Positions 1 to 8,795 of a stretch of DNA of 38,894 bases are shown piece by piece. The stretch's first letter is position 1; every line of letters begins with the position of its first letter. The notes beneath the pieces are model-generated. The model was not told where the DNA came from. It ran no database searches and worked only from the letters and a program-made list of their open reading frames with translations. The stretch spans positions 1-38,894 of the forward strand of contig DAOUKH010000056.1 in the NCBI GenBank assembly GCA_034421515.1, given 5' to 3'. Source of the DNA: DAOUKH01 sp034421515 (GTDB lineage Bacteria; Chloroflexota; Dehalococcoidia; SHYB01). The translations under genes and the position numbers were made by a program.

Positions 1-446
1 CAGCCATTCCGCGCCATCACCCGCTGCACCACCACGTCCTCCGGCGCTGCCGTTACCCAGACCTCATCGACCAGCGACGTCCACTTCGCCTCGATCAAGA
101 TCGCCGCGTCGACCACCACCACCTGCTTGCCCTCCCCGCGGAAGGCTTCGATCCGGTCGTTCATGATGTCGCGCATGCGGGGGTGCACGATGCTGTTCAG
201 CTTCTCCAGGTTCGCGGGGTCGCTGAAGACGATGGCGCCGAGCTTCTTGCGGTCAATTTCCCGGTTGGGTTGGAGCAGGTCTTCGCCCCAGGTGTCGATC
301 AAGTCCCGCCACGCCGGCATATCCGGCAAGTACGTTACGTGGCCGACTTTGTCGGCGTCGATGACCTCGGCGCCTAGCTCTTCGAGAAAACCGGATACGG
401 TGGTCTTGCCGCTGCCAATTCCGCCGGTCAGACCGATCACGAGCAT
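1..446 (-). CDS. coaE: Dephospho-CoA kinase, C-terminal part cut by window edge
   Basis: Catalyses the last step of coenzyme A synthesis, ATP-dependent phosphorylation of the 3'-hydroxyl of dephospho-CoA in the cytoplasm. The protein begins MLVIGLTGGIGSGKTTVSGF, an N-terminal P-loop (GGIGSGKTT) typical of the family, followed by a conserved acidic IDADKVGH segment and, further on, SIVHPRMRDI and VVVVDAAILIEA. About 148 codons are present of a family length near 200, so the end lies beyond position 1. The ATG at 444-446 places the P-loop at the normal distance from the N terminus. A good promoter lies at 498-527. The gene is divergent from def. Confidence 0.93.
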   Translation of the reverse strand, partial: MLVIGLTGGIGSGKTTVSGFLEELGAEVIDADKVGHVTYLPDMPAWRDLIDTWGEDLLQPNREIDRKKLGAIVFSDPANLEKLNSIVHPRMRDIMNDRIEAFRGEGKQVVVVDAAILIEAKWTSLVDEVWVTAAPEDVVVQRVMARNG

Positions 447-497
447 GCGACGCCGACCTTCGTTCCCTTCTGGTATCCCCGCCGTAGGCAGTCTCGC

Positions 498-527
498 ATT
501 CTAGCAGCGCCCCTTCTGAGGGGTCAA
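498..527 (-). promoter_or_regulatory. Sigma70-type promoter for coaE
   Basis: On the minus strand, TTGACC (522-527) is followed after 18 bases by TAGAAT (498-503). A TGC directly before the -10 gives an extended -10. The predicted start of transcription is roughly 45 bases upstream of the coaE ATG. Confidence 0.6.
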
Positions 528-595
528 GGAAACCGCACCTTTACCCGGCCAACGGCAGGCGGCGGCGCAAGGGCTCCCTCGGAGGCGCGGCGCGG

Positions 596-601
596 TATAC
601 T
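596..601 (+). promoter_or_regulatory. Candidate -10 box for the def operon
   Basis: TATACT lies about 49 bases upstream of the def GTG start. No convincing -35 hexamer is visible at 16-18 bases spacing. Confidence 0.35.
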
Positions 602-649
602 GAGGGCGTAGCCTCATGGAGCCGTGAGGCCCGTACGACAGGAGCCAGC

Positions 650-1213
650 GTGACCGTACTTCCCCTCCAATACGCCCCGGAGTCGGTACTTCGCCGGAAG
701 GCGAAGCGCGTCGCCAAGATCGACGCCAAGGTCCAGCGCCTGATCGACGATCTGATCGAGACGATGTACGCGGAGGACGGCATCGGCCTCGCCGCCAACC
801 AAGTCGGCGTCCCGCTTCGGGTCCTCGTCATGGGCATCCCCTATAAGGACCCAGACACCGAAGAGGTCTACCGCGAGGAGTACGTCCTGGTGAACCCCGA
901 GTTTGTGAAGAAGGGCGGCGAGCGGCTCGTATCCGAGGGCTGCCTCAGCATCCCCGGCTACCGGGGCAAGCTCTACCGCGCCGAGTGGGTCAAGGTCAAG
1001 GGCCTCGACCGCGACGGCAAACCAGTGCGCCTCAAGGCGGACGGCATCATGGCCCAAGCCCTCGAACACGAGATCGACCACCTCGACGGCATCCTCTACG
1101 TCGACCGCATGAAAGAGCAGGGCACGCTCGACACCCTCGCCCCCATCGAGCAGGAGGAGTCCGAAGAGTCGGAAGCCCTGCGCGAAGTCTCCGGCGAAGT
1201 GCCCGCCGCCTAG
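650..1213 (+). CDS. def: Peptide deformylase
   Basis: Iron-dependent hydrolase that removes the N-formyl group from nascent proteins at the ribosome. All three family motifs are present: GIGLAANQ at residues 44-51, EGCLS at 96-100 (metal ligand Cys98) and HEIDH at 140-144 (ligands His140 and His144, catalytic Glu141). The length of 187 residues is normal, with a short acidic Glu/Ser-rich tail beyond the core. Translation starts at a GTG, with AGGAGCC a few bases upstream. It is followed after 22 bases by the CCA-adding enzyme gene and appears to head a run leading into secD and secF. Confidence 0.96.
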   Translation: MTVLPLQYAPESVLRRKAKRVAKIDAKVQRLIDDLIETMYAEDGIGLAANQVGVPLRVLVMGIPYKDPDTEEVYREEYVLVNPEFVKKGGERLVSEGCLSIPGYRGKLYRAEWVKVKGLDRDGKPVRLKADGIMAQALEHEIDHLDGILYVDRMKEQGTLDTLAPIEQEESEESEALREVSGEVPAA

Positions 1214-1235
1214 CGGGCCGGGGGACGCCCCGCCC

Positions 1236-2729
1236 ATGTCCATCCCCACAATCCTCAGCGCCGCGCGCCGCGCGTTGGGCGAGCGCCACGCCCCGGCGTG
1301 GGTCGCCGGCGGCGCGGTGCGCGACGCCCTCCTCGGCCGCGCGCCCGCCGACCTCGACCTTGCCGTCGACGTCGACGACGTCGCCGACCTGGCGCGCGCC
1401 GTCGCCAAGGAGGCCGGGGCCGCCGCCGTCGCCCTCGACGCCGAACGCGGCATCCACAGGATCGTCTCCCGCGACGACGGCTCGGCCGTTGACCTGACCC
1501 TGGCCGCGGAAGGCATCGGCCCCGACCTGCTCCGGCGCGACTTCACCATCAACGCCATGGCGCTGCCGCTGCAGCTCTGGCCCAACGCCGCCCCGCCCCT
1601 CGTCGTCGACCCCACCGGCGGGCTGGACGACCTCAGGGCCAAACGCCTCCGCGCCGTCAGCGAGGAAGGCCTCGCCGCCGATCCGGTACGCATGGTGCGG
1701 GCAGTCCGTCTCTGCGCCGAGCTGGGCCTCGAAGTCGAACCCCAAACGGCGGCTTGGGTCGCCGCCGGCGCGGCGCGCATCGCGTCGAGCGCGCCGGAGC
1801 GGGTGCGGGACGAGCTCGTCCGGCTCATGCGCCCACCCGGCGCGGCGCGCCATCTGCGCCTCCTCGACAGCCTTGGCCTGCTGACCCGAATCATCCCCGA
1901 GCTCGAAGCGGCGCGCGAAACCACGCAGCCCAAGGAGCACTACTGGAACGTCCTCGAACACTCGATGGAGACCGTGGGCAAGGTCCAGGGCGTGCTCCGT
2001 GTCGAACCGCTCAACCCCAACCCGGAACCCGCCGTCCCCTGGGGCGCCCGCGACGACGACCACGCCGCCGAGCCCGTCGGCGGCGGGCGGACGAGGGCCG
2101 ACGCGCTCCGCCTCGCCGCCCTGCTGCACGACGTAGCCAAGCCCGCCTGCAAGACCGTCGAAGAGGATGGGCGCATCCGCTTCCTGGGCCATGCCAAGGA
2201 GGGCGCGGTCATGACCGAACAGGTCATGGAGCGGCTGCGCTTCTCGAACCGCGAGCGGCGCTTGGTCGCCGCGATGGTGCGGGAGCATCTGCGGCCCGGG
2301 ATGATCACCCGCGACCCGGCCGGCCCGAGCCGGCGTGCCCTCCACCGCTACTTCCGCGACGCCGGCGACGCGGCCGTCGACACGCTCTACCTCAGCTTCG
2401 CCGACTACCTGGCGGCCAGAGGCCCGCGGTTCGACCCGGCCGACTGGGCCGCCTACGCCGAAAGGATTCATGGTATCCTTGTCGCCTACTATTCGAGAGA
2501 GAGCGAGGCCCCCGCTCCCCGGCTCGTCGACGGCCACGACCTCATGGGAGCGCTCGGCCTCGAACCCGGCCCGATCGTCGGTCGGCTTATGGAAACCCTG
2601 AGAGAAGCGCAAGCCGCCGGAGAGATCGAGACTCGGCCTCAAGCCATCGCCCTCGCCGGCAAGCTGCTGGCCGAGGGCTCCGCGGCCAGCCCCGGGAAGC
2701 GCCCCCAAAGGAGCCGGCGTGCGGATTAG
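1236..2729 (+). CDS. CCA tRNA nucleotidyltransferase / poly(A) polymerase family with HD domain
   Basis: Class II nucleotidyltransferase expected to add or repair the 3'-CCA of tRNAs. The N-terminal head has GGAVRD near residues 25-30, the catalytic Asp pair in PADLDLAV (Asp39, Asp41) and RRDFTINAMAL near 100-110. An RNA-binding helical region follows, with the signature DPVRMVRAVR near 150. The C-terminal half contains an HD phosphohydrolase domain (LLHDVAKP, His298-Asp299), as in the longer bacterial members. At 497 residues it is within the range for HD-containing enzymes. Its last 11 bases overlap the start of secD, suggesting translational coupling. A purely A-adding enzyme or poly(A) polymerase cannot be excluded. 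Confidence 0.9.
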   Translation: MSIPTILSAARRALGERHAPAWVAGGAVRDALLGRAPADLDLAVDVDDVADLARAVAKEAGAAAVALDAERGIHRIVSRDDGSAVDLTLAAEGIGPDLLRRDFTINAMALPLQLWPNAAPPLVVDPTGGLDDLRAKRLRAVSEEGLAADPVRMVRAVRLCAELGLEVEPQTAAWVAAGAARIASSAPERVRDELVRLMRPPGAARHLRLLDSLGLLTRIIPELEAARETTQPKEHYWNVLEHSMETVGKVQGVLRVEPLNPNPEPAVPWGARDDDHAAEPVGGGRTRADALRLAALLHDVAKPACKTVEEDGRIRFLGHAKEGAVMTEQVMERLRFSNRERRLVAAMVREHLRPGMITRDPAGPSRRALHRYFRDAGDAAVDTLYLSFADYLAARGPRFDPADWAAYAERIHGILVAYYSRESEAPAPRLVDGHDLMGALGLEPGPIVGRLMETLREAQAAGEIETRPQAIALAGKLLAEGSAASPGKRPQRSRRAD

Positions 2730-4056
2730 TCGAAACCGCATCTTCCTTGCGATCATCGTCGTCGTCTTCGCGCTGGCGATCCTGTCCCTGGTTTTCCGCA
2801 CCGTCAACATCGGCGGCTTCGAGCGCGGCTCCGACGAAGGCCCGCTCGGCCTCCGGCTCGGCCTCGACCTGCAGGGCGGCACCCTCCTCATCTACCGCGC
2901 CGACGACCCCAACGTCACCGACGAACAGATCGAGGGCGTCGTCGACGTCATGAGCCGCCGCGTCAACGCCTTCGGCGTGACCGAACCGCTGATCCAGCGG
3001 AGCGGCAGCAACGAGATCATTGTCCAGCTCGCCGGCATCACCGACATCGACGAGGCGAAGACCCTCATCGGCGGCACCGCGCAGCTCGACTTCCGCGAGT
3101 GCCTCGACCCGCAGTGCTCGCAGAACCAGCCCGCCCTCGCCGAAGGCAACGGCGGCGTCACCAAGCACCTCACCGGCGAGTTCCTCCGCCCGACCTCAGC
3201 CGTGGTCTCCGACCCAACGACGGGCCTGCCCGTGGTGACGTTCGACTTCAACGGCGAAGGCTCGCGGATGTTCGAGCAGATCACCCGCCGCAACATCGGC
3301 CAGCCCCTGGGGATCTTCCTCGACAACGGTCTGATATCCAACCCCACGGTCCAGGCGGTCATCGCCGGCAGCGGGCGCATCACCGGCGTCTCGCGGACGG
3401 ACGCGCGCCGCATCGCTATTCAGTTGAACGCCGGCGCGCTACCGGTAAGCATCAGCGTGGTACGCGAAGACGACGTCTCCGCCACCTTAGGCGAGGACTC
3501 CCTGAACAGGAGCTACGCCGCCGCCGCCATCGGGCTCGGCCTCGTGATGCTCTTCATGCTGCTCTACTACCGCCTGCTCGGGCTGATCGCGGTGGCCGCC
3601 CTGGTCTTGTACACGGTCTTGATATTGGCCGCCTTCAAGATCGTGGGCGTCACCTTGACGTTGTCGGGCCTGTCGGCCTTCGTGGTCTCCGTCGGCATGG
3701 CCGTGGACGCCAACGTCATCATCTTCGAGCGCATGCGTGAGGAGCTGCGCGCCGGCCGTACGCTGGGCGCGGCCATCGAGGCCGGCTTCGACCGCGCCTG
3801 GTCGGCCATCCGGGACAGCCAGGTGACCACCTTCATCGTCATGCTCATCCTGTGGTGGTTCGGCGACCAGCTCGGCGAACCGCGCGTGATCGGCTTCGCC
3901 ATCACCCTCATGCTCGCGATCATCGCCAGCGTCTTCACCGCCTTCGTCGTCACCCGGACGATCCTCCGCATGCTCGTGGGGACGCCCTTCGCCGGCAATA
4001 CCCGGCTCTTCGCCGACATCCGAGAGACGCAGCGCGCCACGCCGGCAGTGAGTTGA
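2719..4056 (+). CDS. secD: Protein translocase subunit SecD
   Basis: Membrane subunit of the SecDF complex that uses proton motive force to assist Sec-dependent export. Residues 7-26 form TM1. LGLDLQGGT (residues 47-55) is the conserved start of the extracytoplasmic P1 region. GMAVDANVIIFERMR (326-340) is the family signature in TM4 and contains the transport-linked Asp330. Five C-terminal membrane segments lie between about 264 and 415. At 445 residues it is an ordinary short SecD. The start is a GTG preceded by AAAGGAG, overlapping the end of the CCA enzyme gene. secF follows after 71 bases. The normal size of SecD contrasts with the enlarged SecF. Confidence 0.95.
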   Translation: MRISRNRIFLAIIVVVFALAILSLVFRTVNIGGFERGSDEGPLGLRLGLDLQGGTLLIYRADDPNVTDEQIEGVVDVMSRRVNAFGVTEPLIQRSGSNEIIVQLAGITDIDEAKTLIGGTAQLDFRECLDPQCSQNQPALAEGNGGVTKHLTGEFLRPTSAVVSDPTTGLPVVTFDFNGEGSRMFEQITRRNIGQPLGIFLDNGLISNPTVQAVIAGSGRITGVSRTDARRIAIQLNAGALPVSISVVREDDVSATLGEDSLNRSYAAAAIGLGLVMLFMLLYYRLLGLIAVAALVLYTVLILAAFKIVGVTLTLSGLSAFVVSVGMAVDANVIIFERMREELRAGRTLGAAIEAGFDRAWSAIRDSQVTTFIVMLILWWFGDQLGEPRVIGFAITLMLAIIASVFTAFVVTRTILRMLVGTPFAGNTRLFADIRETQRATPAVS

Positions 4057-4127
4057 GCCAATGGCGCGAGACGCAACAACGAAAGTCTTGAAAGTACGAG
4101 AGGCATAAGGGCAGGACGGAACGCACC

Positions 4128-6818
4128 GTGTTCGAATTTGTAGCCAACCGGCGGCTCGCCTTCCTGTTTACCGGGTTCGTCATCGCCGCGTGCGTCGTCG
4201 CGCTCGTCGCACCGCCGCGCCTGCCGTTCGGCCTCGAGTTCTCCAGCGGCACCTCCCTGACCGTCGAGTTCGAGGAGCCCGTCGCCCTTGAAGACGTGCG
4301 GGCGCGGCTCGTTGAGATCGAGCGGGGCGACGCCTCGGTCCAAGCCCTGAACGACACCACCTTCTTCATCCGGACCGAATTCGTCGAGGAAGACCTGCTC
4401 ACCAGGCTCGCCGACGCCTTCGGCCCGCTGACGCCCACCGGCTTCGAGCGGGGTACCGACATGGCGGAGACGATTCGCTTCGTGGACACCGTCGCGGCGA
4501 ACGACGTGCTGGAGGCGTTCGGCGAAGAACCCGCCGAGGGCACGCGCGTCGAGGCGGCGGGCGCTGACCGGTTCCTCGTCGCCGCCCCCGGCGCGGATGA
4601 GGACCGCCTGGCCGAGCTCACCGCCGCATGGGAGTCGATTGGCGCAGCGACTCGCACTCCCTTTGACGAGAACAGCTTCGCCGAAGTGCTGACCTTCCCC
4701 GAGGACGCCGCTCTCACCCAAGGGGAAGTCAACTCGATCGTGGCCGGCCTGGGCGCCACCGGAGAGTTGACGGCTATCGTCGAGGACTCGACGACCCTGT
4801 TCGCCGCGGCGCCAGCGCTCGACCCGGCGGAGGTAACGGGCTTCGTCGACACCCTAACGGGCCGCTTCGGCGAGGCCGCGCGCTCTCCGGTCGATCTCGC
4901 GCAAGACCCGCTCTTTATTCTGGAATTCGCCGGCACGGTGACCCTTGAAGAGGTCCTCGAAGCGCTCGTCGTCTTGCCCGTCACCGCGGCCGCCGGCAGC
5001 GGAGTGACGGCCTCGCAGCAGGAGGGCGGCGACTTCTTGCTCCAAGGCGAGGATCTGGCCGCCAGCGCCGACATCGTGGCCGCCGACATCGAGAGCGCCG
5101 TCGGCGCCATCGAGTGGCGCGGCTTCGGCGGCGAGGACGACCTGCTCTTCTCGCTCGACCTCGGCACGCCGGTTGTCACCTCCTTCGACTTCGAAAACGA
5201 GGTGCGTGCCCAAGGGCGGGCCGAGCTCACCTCGTCGCAGGTGAGCGAGAACCGCTTCGGCGGCGTCGATGCCGCCATTACCGAGGAGGAGCTGGCGGAC
5301 CTCATTGCAGGGCTGGAGCTCCGATTCGGGCTTGCCGACGTCACCACGTTCGACCCGGCGGACGACCTCGCTCTGGCCCTCACGTTCCCTGAAGAGGCGG
5401 ACATCGATCTTGACACGCTGCGGGCGGAGATCAGCCTGCTCGGCCTCGACGAGGATGTTGCCGCGATTGAGACGGAAGGGAGCTTTGTCCTGCTGGGCGA
5501 GGGACTGTCTGAAGAGACACGGCAGCAGGTCCTCGACGACCTCACAAACCGTTTCGGGGAATTCGCCCAGGAGCCCGTCGCGGTGAATCCCGGCGCGTCC
5601 TTCATCGCCGACTTCGGTGCTAGCTACGGCCCTAGCGATATCGAGGAGGCCGTTGCCGTCGCGAGCGACGGCGCGGCGGCAAGCGCCTTCCGGCCCTTCG
5701 CGGGCTCCTACGCTGTCTTCGGCCGCGACGCGGCCGACCTCAACGAGAGCATCGTCGCCGCGGTCGAGGAGGCGCTGGGACGCGCGGAGACCGGTCCGAT
5801 CGACCCGGCCGACGAGGGCATCTTCACCGTCCGGCTCACCGACGCCGAGCAGTCCGTGCAAGCGGTGCGAAACCTGCTCATCATCCAGCAGGATGCGCCG
5901 AACGAGTTCTTCATCGGAGGCAACCGGCTGAGCTCCGACCAGCAGGGGTTGATCCTCTCCACACTCCAAAGCGAATTCGGCGAAGTCACCGCCGCCGGCC
6001 TCAATTTCACTACGCACGTCGCGCAGACGCTCGTCTTCGAGCGCCCCGTCTCTCCCGAGGCGGTGGTGAACGAGCTCGACGACGTGGGGTACGTCGACCT
6101 CACGGCCGAGGCACGGGGCGACGGCATCTTCATCCGGGGCAGCCGCGCCGAGTCCGACGGCCGGAGCGTGCTACTCGCGGCACTGGGGAGCCTCGCAGAC
6201 ATCAACACCGAGGCGGTCGACTTCACCTCGGTCGACGCGGAGATCGCCAAGCGCAGCATCCTGAACACCTTCTGGGCCGTGCTGGCGGGCACCGTAGGCA
6301 TCCTGCTCTATATCTGGTGGGCCTTCCGGCGCATCCCGCGCTCCTACCGCTACGGCTTCGCCGCCATCGTGGGGCTGAGCCACGACGTGTTGATCGTGCT
6401 CGGGGTCTTCGGGCTGCTGGCGAAGTTCACCGGGGTGGAAGTCAACTCCCTCATGATCGTCGGCATACTCGCGGTGATCGGTTACAGCGTGAACAACACC
6501 ATCGTGGTCTTCGACCGCATCCGCGAGAACGTGATGAAGAGTCCGGGCCGGCCGTTCGAGACTTCGGTCAACATCAGCTTGAACGAGACGCTGACGCGGA
6601 ATCTCAACACCACGCTGACCACCGCGGCCGCCATCCTCGCCGTCCTGCTCTTCGGCGGCGAGACCATCCGCGACTTCATGGGCGTGCTGCTCACCGGCGT
6701 CATCGCGGGCGCGTACAGCTCTCTCATGCTCGCGCCCAACATCCTCGTAGCGGCGGAGAAGGGCGAGCTGCCCAGGCTCCGGATCCCCTTCCGCTCCCGC
6801 CGCGCCGCGACCGCTTAA
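4128..6818 (+). CDS. secF: Giant SecF with about nine tandem P1-like extracytoplasmic domains
   Basis: Partner of SecD in the Sec export complex. Both ends are recognisably SecF. The N terminus has TM1 (about residues 9-28) followed by FGLEFSSGT, a variant of the usual G-[IL]-D-F-[TS]-G-G-T motif. The C terminus has five membrane segments (about 711-871) with the signature VIGYSVNNTIVVFDRIREN at 783-801. Typical SecF is about 300 residues; this one is 896. Residues 42-706 form one large extracytoplasmic region made of about nine divergent units of 67-78 residues, each with a strand like TVEF or LTF, then an LEDVRARL-like helix, then a hydrophobic strand such as FFIRTE or FVLLGE, then a second helix ending in RFGE-like residues. 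The reading frame is open throughout, and both termini match SecF, so this is an expansion rather than a fusion. Start is a GTG. Confidence 0.92.
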   Translation: MFEFVANRRLAFLFTGFVIAACVVALVAPPRLPFGLEFSSGTSLTVEFEEPVALEDVRARLVEIERGDASVQALNDTTFFIRTEFVEEDLLTRLADAFGPLTPTGFERGTDMAETIRFVDTVAANDVLEAFGEEPAEGTRVEAAGADRFLVAAPGADEDRLAELTAAWESIGAATRTPFDENSFAEVLTFPEDAALTQGEVNSIVAGLGATGELTAIVEDSTTLFAAAPALDPAEVTGFVDTLTGRFGEAARSPVDLAQDPLFILEFAGTVTLEEVLEALVVLPVTAAAGSGVTASQQEGGDFLLQGEDLAASADIVAADIESAVGAIEWRGFGGEDDLLFSLDLGTPVVTSFDFENEVRAQGRAELTSSQVSENRFGGVDAAITEEELADLIAGLELRFGLADVTTFDPADDLALALTFPEEADIDLDTLRAEISLLGLDEDVAAIETEGSFVLLGEGLSEETRQQVLDDLTNRFGEFAQEPVAVNPGASFIADFGASYGPSDIEEAVAVASDGAAASAFRPFAGSYAVFGRDAADLNESIVAAVEEALGRAETGPIDPADEGIFTVRLTDAEQSVQAVRNLLIIQQDAPNEFFIGGNRLSSDQQGLILSTLQSEFGEVTAAGLNFTTHVAQTLVFERPVSPEAVVNELDDVGYVDLTAEARGDGIFIRGSRAESDGRSVLLAALGSLADINTEAVDFTSVDAEIAKRSILNTFWAVLAGTVGILLYIWWAFRRIPRSYRYGFAAIVGLSHDVLIVLGVFGLLAKFTGVEVNSLMIVGILAVIGYSVNNTIVVFDRIRENVMKSPGRPFETSVNISLNETLTRNLNTTLTTAAAILAVLLFGGETIRDFMGVLLTGVIAGAYSSLMLAPNILVAAEKGELPRLRIPFRSRRAATA
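4251..6245 (+). repeat. Tandem protein repeats inside secF (about nine units)
   Basis: Approximate units in SecF residues: 42-110, 113-184, 185-261, 262-338, 339-414, 415-490, 491-564, 565-631 and 632-706. Each shows the same strand-helix-strand-helix pattern. Conserved hydrophobic starts are TVEF, TIRF, VLTF, ILEF, SLDL, ALTF, IADF, TVRL and LVF. Several units close with FGE or FG followed by a short acidic linker. The units are strongly diverged, so the expansion is not recent. Unit borders are judged by eye. Confidence 0.7.
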
Positions 6819-6914
6819 CCCGTCACCGACGCGCCCGCCTTGCGCAGGCGGCATAATGCAGCCAACGCGCTCCGGCCTGCGGCGGTGGGAGCGCGAGCAC
6901 TCATCGGAGCATCG

Positions 6915-7874
6915 ATGCGCGTCGTCACGCTACTCAATACGCCGGGTGGGGCCGCGGCCCTCTCACTCCTGGCCATCATCAGCCTCGTCGCCCTCAAGGT
7001 GACCGTCGGGCTCATCATCGGCAGCATCAGCGTCCTCTCCGACGCGCTGGACAGCGCCATGGACCTGCTCGGCGCGCTGTTCGCGTGGATGGCGGTGTCC
7101 TTCGCGGCGCGGCCCGCCGACCGAGATCACCCCTACGGCCACGGCAAGATCGAGAGCGTTAGCGGGATCGTCGAGGCGGGTCTCATCATCGTCGCCGCGG
7201 GCTTCATCACCTTCGAGGCGATCCGGCGGCTCGGCGGCGACTACGAGGTCACCAACGTTGGTCTCGGGATTGCCGCGACGGCGATTTCGCTCGCCGTCAA
7301 CGTCGCCGTCGGCCTCCATCTGCGCAGCGTGGCGCGGAGGACCTTGTCGCCCGCCCTCGAAGCCGCTGCGCAGCACCGCATTTCCGACATCCTCACCTCG
7401 CTCGGCGTGCTGATCGGCCTGGTGTTGCTCTGGGTCACACCATGGGCCTTCCTCGACTCGGCGGCGGCATTGGGCGTCGCCGTGGTTATCACCTGGACGG
7501 GCCGCAACCTCTTCCTCCGCGCCTACCACGACCTGATCGACACCCGCCTCTCCAACGAGGAGGAGGACGCGATACGGGGTGTCCTCGACGAGCACGCCGG
7601 CGCGTTCATCTCGTACTCGGACCTGCGGACGCGGCGCTCCGGTCGGTCGCGCCTCGTCGACCTCAACGTCATGGTGCCGCGGGTGGAGAGCGTGGCGGGC
7701 GCCCACGATCTCGTGGACATGATCGAGGCCGGCATCCACGAAGCCCTGCCCGGCTCGATCGTCACCATCCATATCGACCCCTGCGAGGGGCCGCGCGACC
7801 AGTGTGACGCCGAATGCCCGGCGGCGAGCCTCCCGCTGTGCCGTGCGGCGGCCACCTCAGCGGAGCGGCTCTAG
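6915..7874 (+). CDS. Cation diffusion facilitator family metal transporter
   Basis: Inner-membrane antiporter of the CDF family, expected to export divalent metals such as Zn2+ or Fe2+. The first membrane segments and the TM2 metal site (SDALDSAMD, with Asp46 and Asp50) are present. So are the loop HPYGHGKIE, the TM5 site QHRISD (His-x3-Asp) and a C-terminal cytoplasmic domain ending with HIDP. The ATG at 6915, 10 bases after a GGAG-like element, gives a normal 319-residue protein. An upstream in-frame TTG at 6840 would add a 25-residue basic leader and is unlikely. The extreme C terminus has four cysteines (CEGPRDQCDAEC and PLCR), a possible extra metal-binding tail. The stop codon shares CTAG with the convergent aminotransferase gene. 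Confidence 0.88.
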   Translation: MRVVTLLNTPGGAAALSLLAIISLVALKVTVGLIIGSISVLSDALDSAMDLLGALFAWMAVSFAARPADRDHPYGHGKIESVSGIVEAGLIIVAAGFITFEAIRRLGGDYEVTNVGLGIAATAISLAVNVAVGLHLRSVARRTLSPALEAAAQHRISDILTSLGVLIGLVLLWVTPWAFLDSAAALGVAVVITWTGRNLFLRAYHDLIDTRLSNEEEDAIRGVLDEHAGAFISYSDLRTRRSGRSRLVDLNVMVPRVESVAGAHDLVDMIEAGIHEALPGSIVTIHIDPCEGPRDQCDAECPAASLPLCRAAATSAERL

Positions 7875-8755
7875 ACCTTTCCGTTCAGGCCCAGTTCCTC
7901 GGCGACCAGCCGCCGGTAGTCCTGCGCCAGCGCGCGGGTCACCTCGCCCGGCGACCCGTCGCCGATCGCCCGCCCGCCAAGCTCGGTGACCGGCATGATC
8001 TCGATCAGCGAATTCGTGACGAAGATCTCTTCGGCTTGTTCCGCGAGGCCGAGCGGCACCATGCCGTGGGCGACGGTCACGCGGGCCTCGGCCAACTCGA
8101 CAACGGCGTTGCGGGTAATGCCGGGCAGGAGGCCAAAGACCGTGGCCGGTGTGAGCAGCACCCCACCCCTCACGACGAAGACGTTGGTCATGGCCCCCTC
8201 GGTCAGGCAGCCCCGCTCGTTGAGGATGAGGGCCTCGTCGGCGCCGACGTCGGACGCCTCGGCGCGGGCCACGAGATTCTGAAGGTAGCTCGTCGTCTTG
8301 TGGGCGGCGGTTACCGAGCGGCTGTGCCGCGTCCGCGACGCCACGACGGCGCACCAGCCACGCTCGAACTCTCGGCTGCGGTCCTCGGCCGACGGCATGG
8401 CGCTCGCGGTCACCAGCACCGTGGGTTCGCCTGGAGTGGGAACCACGGGCCCCGAGGCCGACTCGCCACCGGTTACGGTGAGCCGGATCCGCGCATCCGC
8501 CAAGCCATTGGCGGCAATCGTCTCGTCAACGGCATGGGCGAGTTCGTCAAGGCGTCCCCCGACCGGCAGCCCGAGCTCTTGGGCAGATTTCCCCAGCCGG
8601 TCCAGATGCTCGGACATGCGAAAGACGCGCCCCTCGTAGGCGCGCATGGTCTCGAAGAGTCCGTAGCCGTAGAGCAGGCCTTGGTCGTAGACAGGTACGC
8701 GCGCCTCGTGCGCCGGAACAATCCGCCCGTTGAGATGGACGAGGGACTCGGTCAT
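7871..8755 (-). CDS. Class IV PLP aminotransferase (BCAT / aminodeoxychorismate lyase type)
   Basis: Fold-type IV pyridoxal-phosphate enzyme. Visible signatures are VPVYDQGLLYGYGLFETMRAY near the N terminus, the likely PLP lysine in AHKTTSYLQN and the phosphate-side motif ADEALILNERGCLTEGAMTN. Later PGITR and EIFVTNSLIEIMPV match the family. At 294 residues it is full length. Branched-chain aminotransferase, D-amino acid aminotransferase and 4-amino-4-deoxychorismate lyase (PabC) share this fold and cannot be separated safely by eye. The start ATG is preceded by GAGGGG. It is downstream of the thioesterase gene in the same direction with a 40-base gap, so probably co-transcribed. Its TAG stop lies in a CTAG shared with the CDF gene. 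Confidence 0.87.
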   Translation of the reverse strand: MTESLVHLNGRIVPAHEARVPVYDQGLLYGYGLFETMRAYEGRVFRMSEHLDRLGKSAQELGLPVGGRLDELAHAVDETIAANGLADARIRLTVTGGESASGPVVPTPGEPTVLVTASAMPSAEDRSREFERGWCAVVASRTRHSRSVTAAHKTTSYLQNLVARAEASDVGADEALILNERGCLTEGAMTNVFVVRGGVLLTPATVFGLLPGITRNAVVELAEARVTVAHGMVPLGLAEQAEEIFVTNSLIEIMPVTELGGRAIGDGSPGEVTRALAQDYRRLVAEELGLNGKV

Positions 8756-8795
8756 AGCCCCTCGATTCTAGCCCATCGAGCCGTGCGCGTGGGGG

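Noticed and set aside
1047..2891. Open frame of 614 codons antisense to def and the CCA enzyme gene
   Set aside because: Gly/Arg/Glu-rich shadow sequence with no recognisable domain; the plus-strand genes have clear catalytic motifs.
3950..5605. Long open frame of 551 codons antisense to secD/secF
   Set aside because: Ser/Arg/Thr-rich composition without any family motif. It mirrors the codon bias of high-G+C secF on the other strand.
4128..6818. SecF as a fusion of an unrelated gene with SecF
   Set aside because: Both N-terminal (FGLEFSSGT) and C-terminal SecF signatures are present once each, and the middle is made of mutually similar units, so expansion explains it better.
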